64,000 bases of DNA from Gigaspora rosea (lineage: Eukaryota > Glomeromycota > Glomeromycetes > Diversisporales > Gigasporaceae): positions 231,517-295,516 of the forward strand of contig QKWP01000348.1 of the NCBI GenBank assembly GCA_003550325.1. The letters are read 5' to 3'. The position numbers and the translations under genes were made by a program. Under the pieces are notes generated by a model, which saw nothing but the letters and a program-made list of their open reading frames with translations, had not been told where the DNA came from and made no database searches. Positions 11,820 through 22,802 of this stretch are shown here, in pieces (the stretch's first letter is position 1; every line of letters starts with the position of its first letter).

Positions 11820-12133
11820 TAGCGCATATGCGTTGTAATGCACCCATCTGATCAACCAATCAGATCGTAGGATCAGGTGTAATGTGAAATCGAGAAAAAA
11901 TAGCGATCTTTTAAAAAATCGTCTGTGGCTCATAATTTTGCTTATGAAACCACTCTTCATACTCTAACAAAAAAAATTCCTTGCAAAATTTTACTATAAA
12001 ACCCCTTTTCTCGCCTACACACTATTCTAACCTCACCCTAACCCTAACTAACAAAAAAAAGGGTTATTTTGGTTGTTTTGATTTTACGTTTCACCAAATC
12101 ATATAAGGTGCGCTACAGCACACATGCGCAAAA
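11820..12133. mobile_element. MITE with GCGCATATGCGTTGTAATGC ends
   Basis: AGCGCATATGCGTTGTAATG at 11820 pairs with the complement of GCGCTACAGCACACATGCGC ending near 12130. The interior contains CACCCTAACCCTAACTAAC. A strongly similar interior is seen at about 59935-60120 (ATCAGGTGTAAYGTGAAA, AAAATCGTCT, TTGCWMAAATTTT), so it is a dispersed sequence. A TATA-like TATAAAA lies at about 11996. Confidence 0.55.
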
Positions 12134-12186
12134 ATATTAAATTCATTTTATTATATGTATATTTATTGATATATAGTATTATATAT

Positions 12187-12694
12187 TGTCGGGAATGATG
12201 CTGAAATCCATGTGATCTCCGTATGCAACAGATTTTTTAAAATTTCTGACAATCATGTAAACAATTGATCTACACTACATAATCAAAACAATCGAATGCT
12301 ATAACAGTATAGCCAGTCGGGTTAATTCAATATATGTCTATATACTATATAAATCGCATTCTTGATATCTATATATAGAAGACCTTCTAACTGTATCCAC
12401 GAACTATACTAGATTTAAATATTTTTTGTTAGTAGTTTTATAGACGCTTTTTGCTTCGTGGTTAGAGTTAGGGTTAGGGTCGCCTTTTTGATACAGTTAG
12501 AAGGTCTTCTGTATATAGGTATCAAGAATGCGATTTATGCAGCATATAGGCATACCGACCAGTTATAGCGTTCGGATTGTTTTGATTACATAGATAGATC
12601 GATTGTTTACATGATTTTTCAGAAATTGTAGAAGATCTGATGATACGTAGATCACGTGGATTTCAGTATCATCTAATTTTAGCATCATCCCCAA
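12187..12694. mobile_element. Foldback element, copy 2 (GATGATGCTGAAAT ends)
   Basis: Same family as 10551-11084, with ends TGTCGGGAATGATGC and GCATCATCCCCAACA and the same internal words. The left arm has lost the telomere-like tract that copy 1 keeps. The right arm retains GTTAGGGTTAGGGT. Confidence 0.75.
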
Positions 12695-12713
12695 CATATA
12701 TTAGCTGTATTAT

Positions 12714-13447
12714 ATGGTCTGATTACTGGAATTGATAATAATCTTTGATCTACTGGTCCATTTTGAATGATTTAACTACCAAAATACTTGTCTCATTGAG
12801 ATGATTCTAACAAGCCCAAAATCATTAAAATCCAATTACAGGATCCCAAGTTAGTTCAACTTTTATAGTAATTTGTAGAATTACTAAATAAATTTGTTTA
12901 ATATTTAATAACTTCTGATCTATAAGCCCTTTTTAAATTATTTCACTACCAAAATGTTTGTCTCAGTAAGATGATCCCAAAATCATCCCAAAATCATTAA
13001 ATCCAATTACAGGATCTCAAGATCATTAAGGATCAGTATTATGTAGACAATCACTTAATGAATTGGTTTTTATATATAAAAGCCAATTCATTGAGTAATT
13101 GTCTACATAATACTAATCCTTAACGATCTTGAGATCTTGTGATTGGATTTTAATGATTTTGGGCTTGTTAGAATTGTCTTATTAAGATGAACATTCTGGT
13201 AGTAAAATTATTCAAAGATGGGCTAATGGATCAGAAGTTATTCAATGTTAAACAAATTTATTTAGTAATTCTAAAAATTACTATTAAAATTACACAAAAG
13301 GTGAACTAAATTGGGATCTTGTGATTGGATTTTAACGATTTTGGGCTTGTTATAATCGTCTCATTGAGACAAGCATTTTGGTAGTTAACTCATTCAAAAT
13401 GGACCAGTGGATCAAAGATTGTTATCAATTTCAGAAATCAGACCATA
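12714..13447. mobile_element. 734-bp palindromic foldback with ATGGTCTGAT ends
   Basis: Left and right halves mirror each other around about 13070. Shared words are GATCTACTGGTCCATTTTG, CTACCAAAATGCTTGTCTCA, CAGGATCCCAAG and GTAGACAAT. Terminal TATGGTCTGATT is mirrored by AATCAGACCATA. The inner palindrome is shared with the element at 14319-15055, whose termini differ. Confidence 0.7.
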
Positions 13448-14318
13448 TGTATAAATATGCATGAAACAATACATAGGGCATATAAATTGCATATTAGAAT
13501 GTGTACCATTGCACAAAATCTGTGCCTTATTACATGCTATAAATGTATTTTCTTATATATTGTTTTGTATAAATTTACATGCAGGTTCATATAATTCTAT
13601 ATCCAAATTTTTTTATATATTAATGTATCATTTTATGTAGCAAATTGTTAAAGAGTAAATCTAGATCCAGAACTAAAAAAAGATCAAAAGACCACAATTA
13701 TAATAACTACTCTGAATATGATCTATTCAGAAGCTGTTACTAGTTATATAACAGATACAAAAACAATAAAGATTACTAATTTTCTAACTAATCTCAATTT
13801 TATTTCTCTATTCTCATGATATTTATACTCTTAATACTATCAATAATTACATATATAAACAATTTGAAACTTTCTTGGTTAATAAATCTATCCAAACTGC
13901 TATTTAGCTAAAGAACCAAAAACTAACCAAACACAGACTCCCATCTATGACACTTCTGTTAAATATAATATTAAACTTCAAAAAAAGCTCTATCAGACTG
14001 TAATTAATAGTGGAGTTAATAACTTAAATTTGGTTTTTTGTAGTTTAATACCTTTAACAATCAAGTAATATTTTTTCTAGAATATTGTTTATAATAAAAA
14101 TTATAAAAAAATAAATGCTCCTATCAAAATTTTATTATATTTTTAGGTTTTTTTAAGATTTGAATACAAAAATTTTTAACACAAATTTACATGTTAGTAT
14201 TAGTACTTAGAGTTAGTATTAGAGTGTATGAAGGTCTTTAGAATGCAATACATTTTAATTTAAAACAGCTTGTACTAATTAATTAGCCAGTTTTTGGAAT
14301 AATATATATATAGATATA
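13448..14318. other. AT-rich spacer, no feature seen
   Basis: I find no open frame with recognisable protein similarity and no bounded element here. Confidence 0.5.
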
Positions 14319-15055
14319 AGGGAGCTTCCAGAAATTACGTAATTTTTTGTTACTAATAAATTTCAAAATTTTACCCCACCCACCCACACCTGATACCCTA
14401 TTAGCCAATCAAATTTTATATTTTTTAAAAATTATTTATATGTACAATTTTTTGAATTTATAATAACTTTTGATCCACTGGTCCATTTTGTATTATTTAA
14501 CTACCAAAATGCTCATCTCAACGAGATGATTCTAACAAGCCTAAAATCGTTAAAATCTAATCACAGGATCCCAAGATCATTCAACTTTTGTATAATTTTA
14601 ATAGTGATTTTTTAGAATCACTAAGTAAATTTCTTTAACATTGAATAACTTTTGATCCACTAGTCTGTTTTGGATAATTTAACTACCAAAATGTTTGTCT
14701 CAGTGAGATGAACATTTGGTAGTTAAACCATTCAAAATGGACCAGTGGATCAAAAGTTATTCAATGTTAAATAAATTTACTTAGTGATTCTAAAAAATCA
14801 CTATACACAAAAGTTGAATGATCTTGGGATCCTGTGATTAGATTTTAACGATTTTGGGCTTGTTAGAATTGTCTCATCGAGATGAGCATTTTGGTAGTTA
14901 AACCATCTAAATTGGCACAGTAGATCAAAGTTATTAATAAATTTATAATTTTATACTTTTGGCCAGAATTATAAAATTTTGACCAGAATTATAACCTGAT
15001 ATTTTGGCGACCCCACCCACCCACCCAAAAATTACGTAATTTCTGGAAGCTCCCT
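14319..15055. mobile_element. 737-bp foldback with AGGGAGCTTCCAGAAATTAC ends
   Basis: AGGGAGCTTCCAGAAATTAC at 14319 is repeated as its reverse complement ending at 15055, extending about 30 bases to ACGTAATTTTT. CCACCCACCC tracts follow just inside each end. Internally it repeats the palindromic module of the 12714 element (TTGATCCACTGGTCCATTTTG, ATGATTCTAACAAGCC). Confidence 0.8.
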
Positions 15056-15409
15056 AAAACACTAAGTTAGTTAACTAATTAACTTAAAATTAAATTTTAC
15101 AAATATAAAGAACAAGAAATAAAGAAATTTTAGCTTAAAAACTAGATTAAATTTTTTTTAAATTTGCACTTATTCAAAATATAACTTTGTCAAAACCAAA
15201 TATTTACTAATTTTAAAATAAAAATTATATGTAAAATTATGCTCTAAACAACTTTACTTAGTAGCAAAATATAGGTTATCTTACAAAAACAAGTTAGCTA
15301 TATACTAAGTTAAAAATTTTTGGGTTGTAATATAAACTTTTTTTTATTTAGATAACCTGTTTTAGGCTTCTAAATAAACTTGTTCCACATGTAATTTTAC
15401 TAGTACAAT

Positions 15410-15567
15410 CAGCCCTCTCGAACTGGTATGCATGATGGACTGGTTTAGTATCAGAAATAGCTGGTTATCGGTTATTACTTATAGAATGGGTGTCTGATGG
15501 ATTGATTTTTAACTGATATTGGCAGGTTATCAGTTTTGACAGGATCAGTTCTGAGAGGGCCAACTGT
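15410..15567. mobile_element. Pogo/Tigger-like MITE (CAGTTGGCCCTCTC ends)
   Basis: CAATCAGCCCTCTCGAACTG on the left and CAGTTCTGAGAGGGCCAACTG on the right are inverted copies with a few mismatches and are flanked by TA. Ends of the form CAGTYRRCCCTC are typical of pogo-type elements. It interrupts the left arm of the surrounding foldback. Confidence 0.75.
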
Positions 15568-15787
15568 ATTAAAATCAAAATGCATTTTCTTGAACCTTTT
15601 ACTAAGTGAAAAATGGGGATAAAAATTTTTTTAAAAATAAAAAAATTTTTTTCTAACTTTAACCCTATTTTTTACTTAGTAAAAGATTCAAGAAAATGCA
15701 TTTTGGCCTTGATATGAGTAAAATTACATGCAAACAAGTTTACTTAGAAGCCCAAAACAGGTTATCTAAATAAAAAAGAGTTTATAT

Positions 15788-16361
15788 TGTTATAGAATGA
15801 GTTTCACTATTATTTTCTTTAATGTATTTTCTAGTATTATTTTAATTATATTTTATTGGATTATTTTATTATCGTATTTTATTATATTATTTTGTATTAT
15901 TGATTATAAATAGCTTAGTTAGAAGTACGAGTAACATGGTTAACCATTTCTACTATTTTTACTATTTCTATCATTTCTACCATTTCTACCATTTCTACTA
16001 TTTCTACTATTTCTACCATTTCGTACTATTGTAACTACTAGCTGTAAAAAGATATATAAACCCTAGCTTTTATCCTTCCTTAACTTTAGGATTTGTTCCC
16101 TGCAATTCTTTAGTTATAGGAATTCTTTAGGCACAGAAACCTATAGATAGTCTTGTAGCAAAGTCTTGTAATGTACTTAAATAAAATATATCTTTGCCCA
16201 ACTAAATACACTCCTGTTCTTTGAGTAAAATATATCGAACTGCCACAGTGAGGAAACATTCCATTCCACACCGCTTCATATCTTCTCTGACCCTACAAGA
16301 TCCCTGTTGCCGTGTGCTATGTTACTAGTGGTATATTAAGAAGGCTATACCGCTTGTAACA
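15788..16361 (+). mobile_element. Solo LTR 1 (TGTTA...TAACA, 4-bp target duplication ATAT)
   Basis: The 574-bp segment begins TGTTATAG and ends TTGTAACA, a terminal TGTTA/TAACA pair. It is flanked by ATAT at 15784-15787 and 16362-16365. The undisturbed arm of the host palindrome shows the empty site with ATAT once. Inside are a nine-base minisatellite (ATTTCTACC variants, about 15955-16020), a TATA-like GATATATAAA at 16051 and a polyadenylation-like AATAAA near 16190, in the order expected of an LTR read left to right. No internal retrotransposon sequence remains. Confidence 0.85.
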
Positions 16362-16734
16362 ATATTACAAACCAAAATTTTTTAACTTTAGTATATAACT
16401 AACTTGTTTTTTGTCAAAATAAACTATATTTTGCTACTAAATAAAGTTGTTCAAAACATAAATTTACATATAATTTCTGTTTTAAAATTTGTAAATATTT
16501 GTTTTTGACAAATTTACATTTTGAAATGTACAAAATTAAAAAAATTTTAATCCAGTTTTTAAATTAAATTTTTTCTTTATTTCTTGTTCTATATGTCTGT
16601 AAAATTTAATTTTAAATTAATTAGTTAAGCTAATTTAGATCTTTAGCTTAAAGTTTATAGTAAATTCATATGTTGTTTTTATAAATTTTTATTATAGACA
16701 GCATTTTGATTAAATTTAAGTGGAAATTGACTAT

Positions 16735-17010
16735 GACTATTAATGAAGCAATGACGTGTTATTTGAGAAACTTCGGGAAAATGCAATGCTTATCCAGAAA
16801 GAAGATGTACAAGAGACTAGTTATGTTGATAAAGAGAAACCTCAGAAGAGCATGCTCATTAAGTAGAAAAGGTTAGAAAAGAATGCAACGACTTCGTAGA
16901 AAAAGTTCATGAACAAATAAATTTAGATGACAGCCAAGCTGAATAGCTCCAATTGTAAATCAAATGATGAAAATAAAATTGAAGAATTAAAAGAAATGAT
17001 ACAGTAAAAA
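16735..17010 (+). pseudogene. Unrecognised coding relic
   Basis: Two overlapping frames give protein-like pieces: one reads YEKLRENAMLIQKEDVQETS, the other VEKVRKECNDFVEKVHEQIN and then DDSQAE before a stop. The charged, helical composition looks like former coding sequence broken by frameshifts. I do not recognise the family. Confidence 0.35.
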
Positions 17011-17268
17011 TATATTAAAACCAAATTAAACCAAAAAATCCAACAGAAAAATAATCAGGATATTTGGGCTCCGGACCTTAACGGTTCCCGTTTCCTAGTA
17101 AATTAGGGTAAAGTAAGATCGGTTAGATCAAGTAGCAATAATAGTTTTTAAGGTCACAGATACAATTGCAAATAAATACGCTACGTAAGCAAGTATTTAA
17201 CTTCAGCCAATCAAAATTCTTGCCAATCGCTTTTCAGATTACTGTGATCAGCGATTTTCATACATCAT

Positions 17269-17365
17269 ACATCAGAAATCTAGAAAAAAAGCAAATCTAA
17301 TCTGTGATTGGTTAGAAATAATTTTTAGCAATCATGTATTTGCATTTTTTTCTAGATTTCTGATT
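17269..17365. repeat. Hairpin ATCAGAAATCTAGAAAAAAA
   Basis: A 26-base arm at 17269-17294 is mirrored at 17340-17365 with a spacer of about 45 bases. It may be an end pair of a small MITE. The stretch 17010-18470 otherwise holds no gene that I can name. Confidence 0.5.
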
Positions 17366-18469
17366 TCCGTGTGATGCACGAAATTTGTTGATAACAGAAT
17401 TTGAAAAGCGCTTTAATAACCGTTTACATAAATTTCACAAACTGTTGGCTATTATATATTTTAATTTGGAATTCAAATCCATAATCACCAATTTCAATGT
17501 AATGCTCCCATTCACATAAAGTTGTCTTAACTTAGTAAGCTCTCAAAAAAAAAAAGAAAGTCAAGATTGTAACTTAAACATCCTTAATTGTTAAAATATT
17601 TAATTAGAATAGTTCTGGTAGATTTGGCGACACAAACTCTAACCTTATTAAAATATGATCTTACTAGCGTATTTTCAATTTCAGGTAGCACCTCCAAAAA
17701 TTATTCCTCTATGTAATATTTGTCAAATAAATTTGTCGAAAAGTAAAAAAGTTGCAAGTAAAACAATACTAATAAAGCTGAGTTAGAACAATATAGCGCT
17801 TAATTATAAAATTTAACAACGAACACTTTTGATTAAAATGTAGAGGGTGATATTCTGAGTAAAATTTAGAGCCACCATCCTTTTTTGTAAAAACAGCGTT
17901 CATTTTGATTTTTAAGTAATGCTTGATTTTGAAAATTTGATCGGTCAAAATTTCAACTTTAATACGATGTTTACTATCAATCAGATGGTAAACAGGTATT
18001 TAAAACCAAGTTAGAAATGCGTTAAGACTGTAAGAACAAAAGGAAATCGTCGACAAATTCATTGGTTAGATTGTGATTTATAAAAACTTACTTTGTGTTG
18101 TGTACGTATGTTTAACATAACACTACTTTGCATCACATAATCGATTAAATGCGAAATTTTATGTAAACGTTTAAGAGCATCAAAATCGTGAAAAGTATGA
18201 TTAATGTAAGTTGAATCGCGGATTAATTATCAACGCACAAGGAATACAATTTTCTGATTTTATATTTTTTGATCTTTAATTCGCAAAATAAAAAAATGAA
18301 TTCACATTCTTTCATGCAAAAATAGTGAATTCTACAACAAAAAAAAAAAAAAAACTTTGTTGAAACATCATATTGAGATCTCTGCTAATAATTTAGATCA
18401 TGCTAGCCAGATATTTCAGATATTCGATATCGAAGATACCATAAATTCTGCAGTGACTCTTCTAGACGT

Positions 18470-19470
18470 CGAATCTTATACGAATGATATTTTCTAATGA
18501 TACGATGCACAATAGACGAATTGGTTATTAAAAATGTTATAATAAAACCATTTGATGAATTTATTAATAAAGTAAAAAAGCTCTAAAATGCCACAATCCT
18601 TACTATGAATTAGTGGATGTATTTAATAATTATGGTATCGTTTGCCAAAAAAGGGGATCCGTTAAAGCCAGGTACTATCACGTGACTGACAGCCAATCAA
18701 ATTGTAAATTTTGATAGCCCGACGAGACAAAAACAAAGAAAAAAAGTGAAAAACACCAAAAATACAAGAAACGAGTGTATAAACCTGGCTCAAAGCATTA
18801 ATAAAAAATGTCGGGAAGGCAATTTTACCTATAAGACAACCCTAACCCTAACCCCTAACTAACCCTTATCCTAATTTTAATTAAATAATAAAAAACATAT
18901 AAAGGTACCTGGCTTTAACGGTCCCCCAAAAAAGGTAACTCTTTGCCATAACATATAACTTATGGATTTATTTAACTGTAGATAAATCTTTAACAAAACT
19001 AAGTGATAAAAATAATGTTCCAGTATGGATATCTCATAATGATTTTTCGGAAAATAAATTTGAGTTCCTATCAACTTATTTCATACCAATTACTGAATTA
19101 ATAACGAATTGATTATGAGAATAAAATCAAAGTGTGGATTAAATTTGTTTGGAGTGTGATCGTGATTCATTGCAAGTTATTGGCTGCAAATACTTATATC
19201 CATTGTATTAAATTTTTGACTTATCTTTTTGACAAGAAGTTGAATCTGTTCCTGAGCTTAGTAGACCAACCGAATCTAATATTGGTAAAATATGAGTCTA
19301 TTAATATAAATAAAATAAAAGAAAGAGTTCTTATGGCAGGAATAGTACCAATTAAGAACATTTCTATTCGTATATTGTAAATTTTCCTTTTTTTTTTTAA
19401 TCCAATAACTATCAAATTTTTGGAAAATTTATTATACGAGATGGTGAACCAATTGATGAAATGACAACAA
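18470..19470 (+). pseudogene. Relic of a Glomeromycotina-type uncharacterised protein, split by a MITE
   Basis: Pieces in several frames line up in one order. About 18510-18590 reads IDELVIKNVIIKPFDEFINK. About 18590-18650 reads CHNPYYELVDVFNNYG. After the MITE, 18940-19090 reads KLSDKNNVPVWISHNDFSEN then KFEFLSTYF. Near 19160 comes DSLQVIGCKYLYPLY and near 19315 KIKERVLMAGIVPIK. I recall a large Rhizophagus family with segments like LQVISWKELYPLYEIFDLP and IKERVLMAGVIPIKD, often near kinase and Sel1 genes. That match is from memory. Multiple stops and frameshifts show it is dead. The function of the family is unknown to me. Confidence 0.55.
18653..18926. mobile_element. MITE with GGGGATCCGTTAAAGCCAGG ends, copy 1
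   Basis: GGGGATCCGTTAAAGCCAGG on the left and CCTGGCTTTAACGGTCCCC on the right are inverted repeats. CCAAAAAA-like bases flank both sides. The interior contains ATTAATAAAAAATGTCGGGA, TTTTACCTATA and a telomere-like CCCTAACCCTAACCCCTAAC tract, all shared with the copy at 27975-28266. It interrupts the surrounding gene relic. Confidence 0.75.
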
Positions 19471-20125
19471 ATTCGATTTTATGGGTTCTTAGATTCATGG
19501 AAATTAGTAAGAGTTTTTTTTTTTGTATGATCCATTACTACGTATTTTCAACTTAAATAATGATAATTTTTTATTTAAGTGAGCTCACTAATGAGAATCA
19601 AATTAAGTCAATAATAGTAATATTGTATTGGAAATTCCAGTAAATTCACCACACGATTCAGTTATTTGTTGCTTCATTTAAGCATCCACCTTCTCATAAT
19701 GAACCGAAGCTCATAGTTACGATAAAAAGTTATTAACGTCATAGGATTTTATTTATATACAATGTCATGATTATGAATCTTCTGATAATGAAAAAATAAT
19801 GAAGATTCGAATTCTTTTGATGGTGAAGTGAATTAAGATTCGAAATCTATTGACAACTAATATGTGAATGAAGATTCGAAAGTGGTTTGACGATAAAGGA
19901 GTGAATGAAGACAGAGAGTCTTCTAATTATTATCGAGAGCGCTTCACATATGACGAAGATAAAGTATTCTAATAATAACTTAAAAACAGTCGATATTGGA
20001 TTTGTTCATAAAAACTGTTTTTCTGATAAAGAAGAAAATGTTATAGGTAAAGATTCTAACAGCAATTACGTCGAAATAGACGTCAAAAACAGCTATAATG
20101 AAAATAATGATTTAGTAAATGAATA

Positions 20126-20670
20126 CCGTATAAACTCGAAATAACGCACACTTGCGCGTTATTTCGAATACGCACATGTGCTATTTCGAAATACAGGCCA
20201 AATAAACACCTTACTTTTAATGAGTATAGCTGGGTAGTAAAAAATAAAAAGTCTCCTGAGCTGGATATTTTATTAAGTAAATATCTTTTCCCACCATAAT
20301 AATTGTCACAGTCTGAACACTTTGTTAGAACGCGAAGGCAGGTTTACCTAATCCTGTAATCAAGTTTTATACCGGACCTCTCTATAACGAACTCTGGAAT
20401 AATGAACTAAAAATTTTTGAATTTAATAGTTCAGAATAAAAATCGTTATATTTCCTTAAGAAAACATAGCAATCTTATATAGCGAACTTTTTTAACAGCC
20501 AGAACCAATATTTTGTTATAGAAAGAGTTGGCTGTTTTTTATTTTTTTATGGTGAGATGCGCATTAATTGGGACACATGCGCGTTAATTTGAAAATGCAT
20601 ATCGGTATGCTATTTTTGAAGTTCTGATTCTCAAAATAACACCCACGGACGTTATTTCGAGTTTATACGG
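20126..20670. mobile_element. 545-bp MITE with CCGTATAAACTCGAAATAAC ends, TA target
   Basis: CCGTATAAACTCGAAATAAC at 20126 is mirrored by GTTATTTCGAGTTTATACGG ending at 20670. TA is duplicated at 20124-20125 and 20671-20672. Excision rejoins the acidic reading frame. A second smaller MITE is nested inside. Confidence 0.88.
20371..20536. mobile_element. Pogo-like MITE (CTCTCTATAACGAACTC), nested copy
   Basis: CCTCTCTATAACGAACTC on the left and GTTATAGAAAGAGTTGGCTG on the right pair as inverted ends. The interior words TTAAGAAAACATAGCAAT and ACAGCCAGAACCAATA recur in the copy at 49537-49693. Confidence 0.65.
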
Positions 20671-20871
20671 TATGAGGGAGGCTCTGATAATAATGACAAT
20701 AATGGTATTAACATTGTTGATTTTGAATATGAAAACCTAATATGACAAAAGAGGCATCAAAATATTCAATTCAATGATTTTTCTGAAATAATGACCCATC
20801 TGAACAAATAGTCGAGAATTTCACTTAATTAAATCAAGTAAGTAATTATTGATTTATAAAATTTTTTTATT

Positions 20872-21085
20872 AGACTCATCAACTATTTAATAATAACCCC
20901 TATTTCATAAAAGAGAAGTCACCCTATACAATCAAGCAACCTTTGAAATATCCATTTGATAATCACTATAAACGTATAGAAGAAGACATAATGGATTTGT
21001 ATAAGATATATATCAATTATAGAAAATTAGATTATATGAAGGATTTAGAAGAATTAAACAATATTGGTCATTTCCACGATGTTTC
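20872..21085 (+). pseudogene. Unrecognised gene fragment (former exon)
   Basis: After a TATTAG acceptor-like site, one frame is open from THQLFNNNPYFIKEKSP through KYPFDNHYKRIEEDIMDLYK and LDYMKDLEELNNIGHFHDVS before the reading turns into non-coding-like sequence. It is probably part of the same gene relic as the flanking segments. Nothing in it identifies a domain. Confidence 0.4.
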
Positions 21086-21390
21086 TAGACTCCAAGGTGT
21101 TTTACTCAATTTCACTATTGGAATGCACTCACTTTACTTAATTGCGATAACACCAAATACGAACACACAATGCAACACACAAATAAAGTTTACGGCTAAC
21201 CTTTTCTCTTTTCCTAAAGAACTTTTATTTAAAGCTCTTCTTAAAACTAAACTCTAACTCTCCTTTTTTCTAAAAATCATTGTCTAACAAAATGATCAAT
21301 CATGCAAACGTAAGTGCTACAAATTCACGTGTTACAGAAAATCTATATGACAGTCATCGTTACGTATCTAAATAGAATTGTGTAAATAAA

Positions 21391-22189
21391 GGCATTTCCC
21401 AATTTTGCCGACACCTATTTCTCCGACACCAATTACACCGACAGCCATTTCACCGACACCCCACAATTCTGACAACCCCATTTCCCGACAATTCATTTCC
21501 CCGACAACTTACTTCCCCGAGTCCTTTTCACCGACATCCCATTTTGCCGACAGCCACTTTCTCGACATCCCATTTTACCGACATCCTATTTCATTTCGTC
21601 GACAGCTATTTGCGAATTAACTTTCGTTTGTAACTATATATATGTCGTGCGTCAGATTAGACCTGGCCTAAATTAGATTAGGGTTAGGGTAAAATTACGG
21701 TAAAGTTAGGGTTAGTTTAGGCCAGTTGTTGCCGATCATTTAATGCTGGTCTACTGATAGTACGTCGGATTCAATCTGACGCACAACATATATATAAATA
21801 GATAACAACTGATTATTAATTCATAGAGAAAGCAATAGATCGATTACGCTATATAGCAAATCAAAAATGACATTCTCACAGTCTGTAATAATTTGAATAA
21901 TTTCCATCATTTTCTATCACATGAACAAGATGATTAATAATAAAAAATCATTTACGTAATATAATGCTAATCTATTTGTGAAGCTTTATTAATAGCTGTC
22001 GGCGAAATGGGTGTAGGTGAAATAGAATGTCAGTCAAATGGGATGTCGAAAAAGTGGATTCGGGGAAGTAAGCTGTCGGGGAAATGGGTTGTCGGGGAAA
22101 TGTGCTGTCGGGGAAGCGGGCTGTCATTGAAATGGCCGTCAGCGAAATTGGTGTCAGATAAGTAGTTTTCAGCGAAGTTTACCGAATCC
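21391..22189. mobile_element. CCGACA-repeat element, copy 1 (9-bp TSD GTAAATAAA)
   Basis: The element runs from GGCATTTCCCAATTTTGCCG to GTTTACCGAATCC. It is flanked by GTAAATAAA at 21382-21390 and 22190-22198. About the first 215 bases are 15-16 base tandem units of the form CGACANCCCATTTTNC. The last 190 bases are similar units in the opposite orientation. The middle has a GGGTTAGGGT tract and a palindromic AT-rich part, and no transposase frame. Nine-base target duplications point to a Mutator-like source. Confidence 0.85.
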
Positions 22190-22318
22190 GTAAATAAAGG
22201 CATTTATCAATTATAAAAAATCTGCAGAGATGGGGCATGCTGAATGAACATTTTATGCTGATTATTGCTATCAAATGGATTGAAATTGGAAAAATGATCA
22301 TAATGCAATTGGCAATGG

Positions 22319-22572
22319 GTCCATATTATTTCACCAACAATCACTTCATATTTCACTGAAAGTTATTCACCGACAAGTTCATTTTACCGACAGTTCATTT
22401 CATTTCACTGACAAGTTTTTTTCTATAAAGCACACTAACTTTAATTAACAACAATGACCAGAATTACTTTGTCGGTGAAATGAGCTTCTGTGAAAAAACT
22501 GTCAGTAAAATGAACTTGTCGATGAATAATTTGTCAGTGAAATGGGGTGTCGGTGTGTTGATTATCGGTGAA
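22319..22572. mobile_element. Small TTTCACYGACA-repeat element inside the Sel1 relic
   Basis: Tandem TTTCACYGACAAGTTCA-like units on the left and their complement (TGTCAGTGAAATG) on the right bound a 250-bp insert that splits a Sel1 repeat. A related element is at 28431-28815. I could not fix exact ends or a target duplication. Confidence 0.6.
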
Positions 22573-22802
22573 GCAAACCGCACCGGTTGGGTACTTGTGG
22601 AATATTTCAAATTGGTTATTGCTATCAAATGGAATTGAATATCAAAAGGATGAGAATAAGGCAGGAATTTTTCAAATTGGATATTGTTGCCAAATTGGAA
22701 TTGGAGTTAAAGTGGATGAGAATGTAGCATTTTCAATATTGGGAATTATTTGAATTATCTGATTTCATCGGAATGATTGGTCTCGCTGACTGTTATCAAA
22801 AT

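Larger units (their letters stand above)
15061..16648. mobile_element. Foldback element with long arms, invaded by a MITE and a solo LTR
   Basis: The left outer arm (15061-15407) is mirrored by 15720-15787 plus 16366-16648. Examples are AGAACAAGAAATAAAGAAA on the left against TTTCTTTATTTCTTGTTCT on the right, and AGATAACCTGTTTTAGGCTT against AAGCCCAAAACAGGTTATCT. The apex lies near 15630. Two later insertions interrupt it: a MITE in the left arm and a 574-bp solo LTR in the right arm. Without them the palindrome is about 850 bp. Confidence 0.75.
19760..20760 (+). pseudogene. Acidic repeat-containing tail of the relic gene, split by a MITE
   Basis: From 19790 the sequence reiterates GAAGATTCGAA every 40-45 bases, giving repeated NEDS-type acidic peptides across shifting frames. 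A frame open from 19905 reads SDKEENVIGKDSNSNYVEID and then NENNDLVNEY. It is interrupted at 20124 and resumes exactly after the MITE as EGGSDNNDNNGINIVDFEYE. This Asp/Glu/Asn-rich stretch looks like a disordered tail. An intron-like GTAAGT near 20838 and an acceptor near 20870 lead to the next fragment. Confidence 0.45.

Noticed and set aside
13013..13130. tRNA-like or riboswitch-like fold near the palindrome centre
   Set aside because: The pairing is explained by the 734-bp foldback. No tRNA A and B boxes or conserved loop bases were seen.
21405..21620. Open frame of PTPISPTPITPT type
   Set aside because: It is a translation of the CCGACA unit array at the end of a transposon. The equivalent frames in the other copies (22777, 23612) differ in phase.
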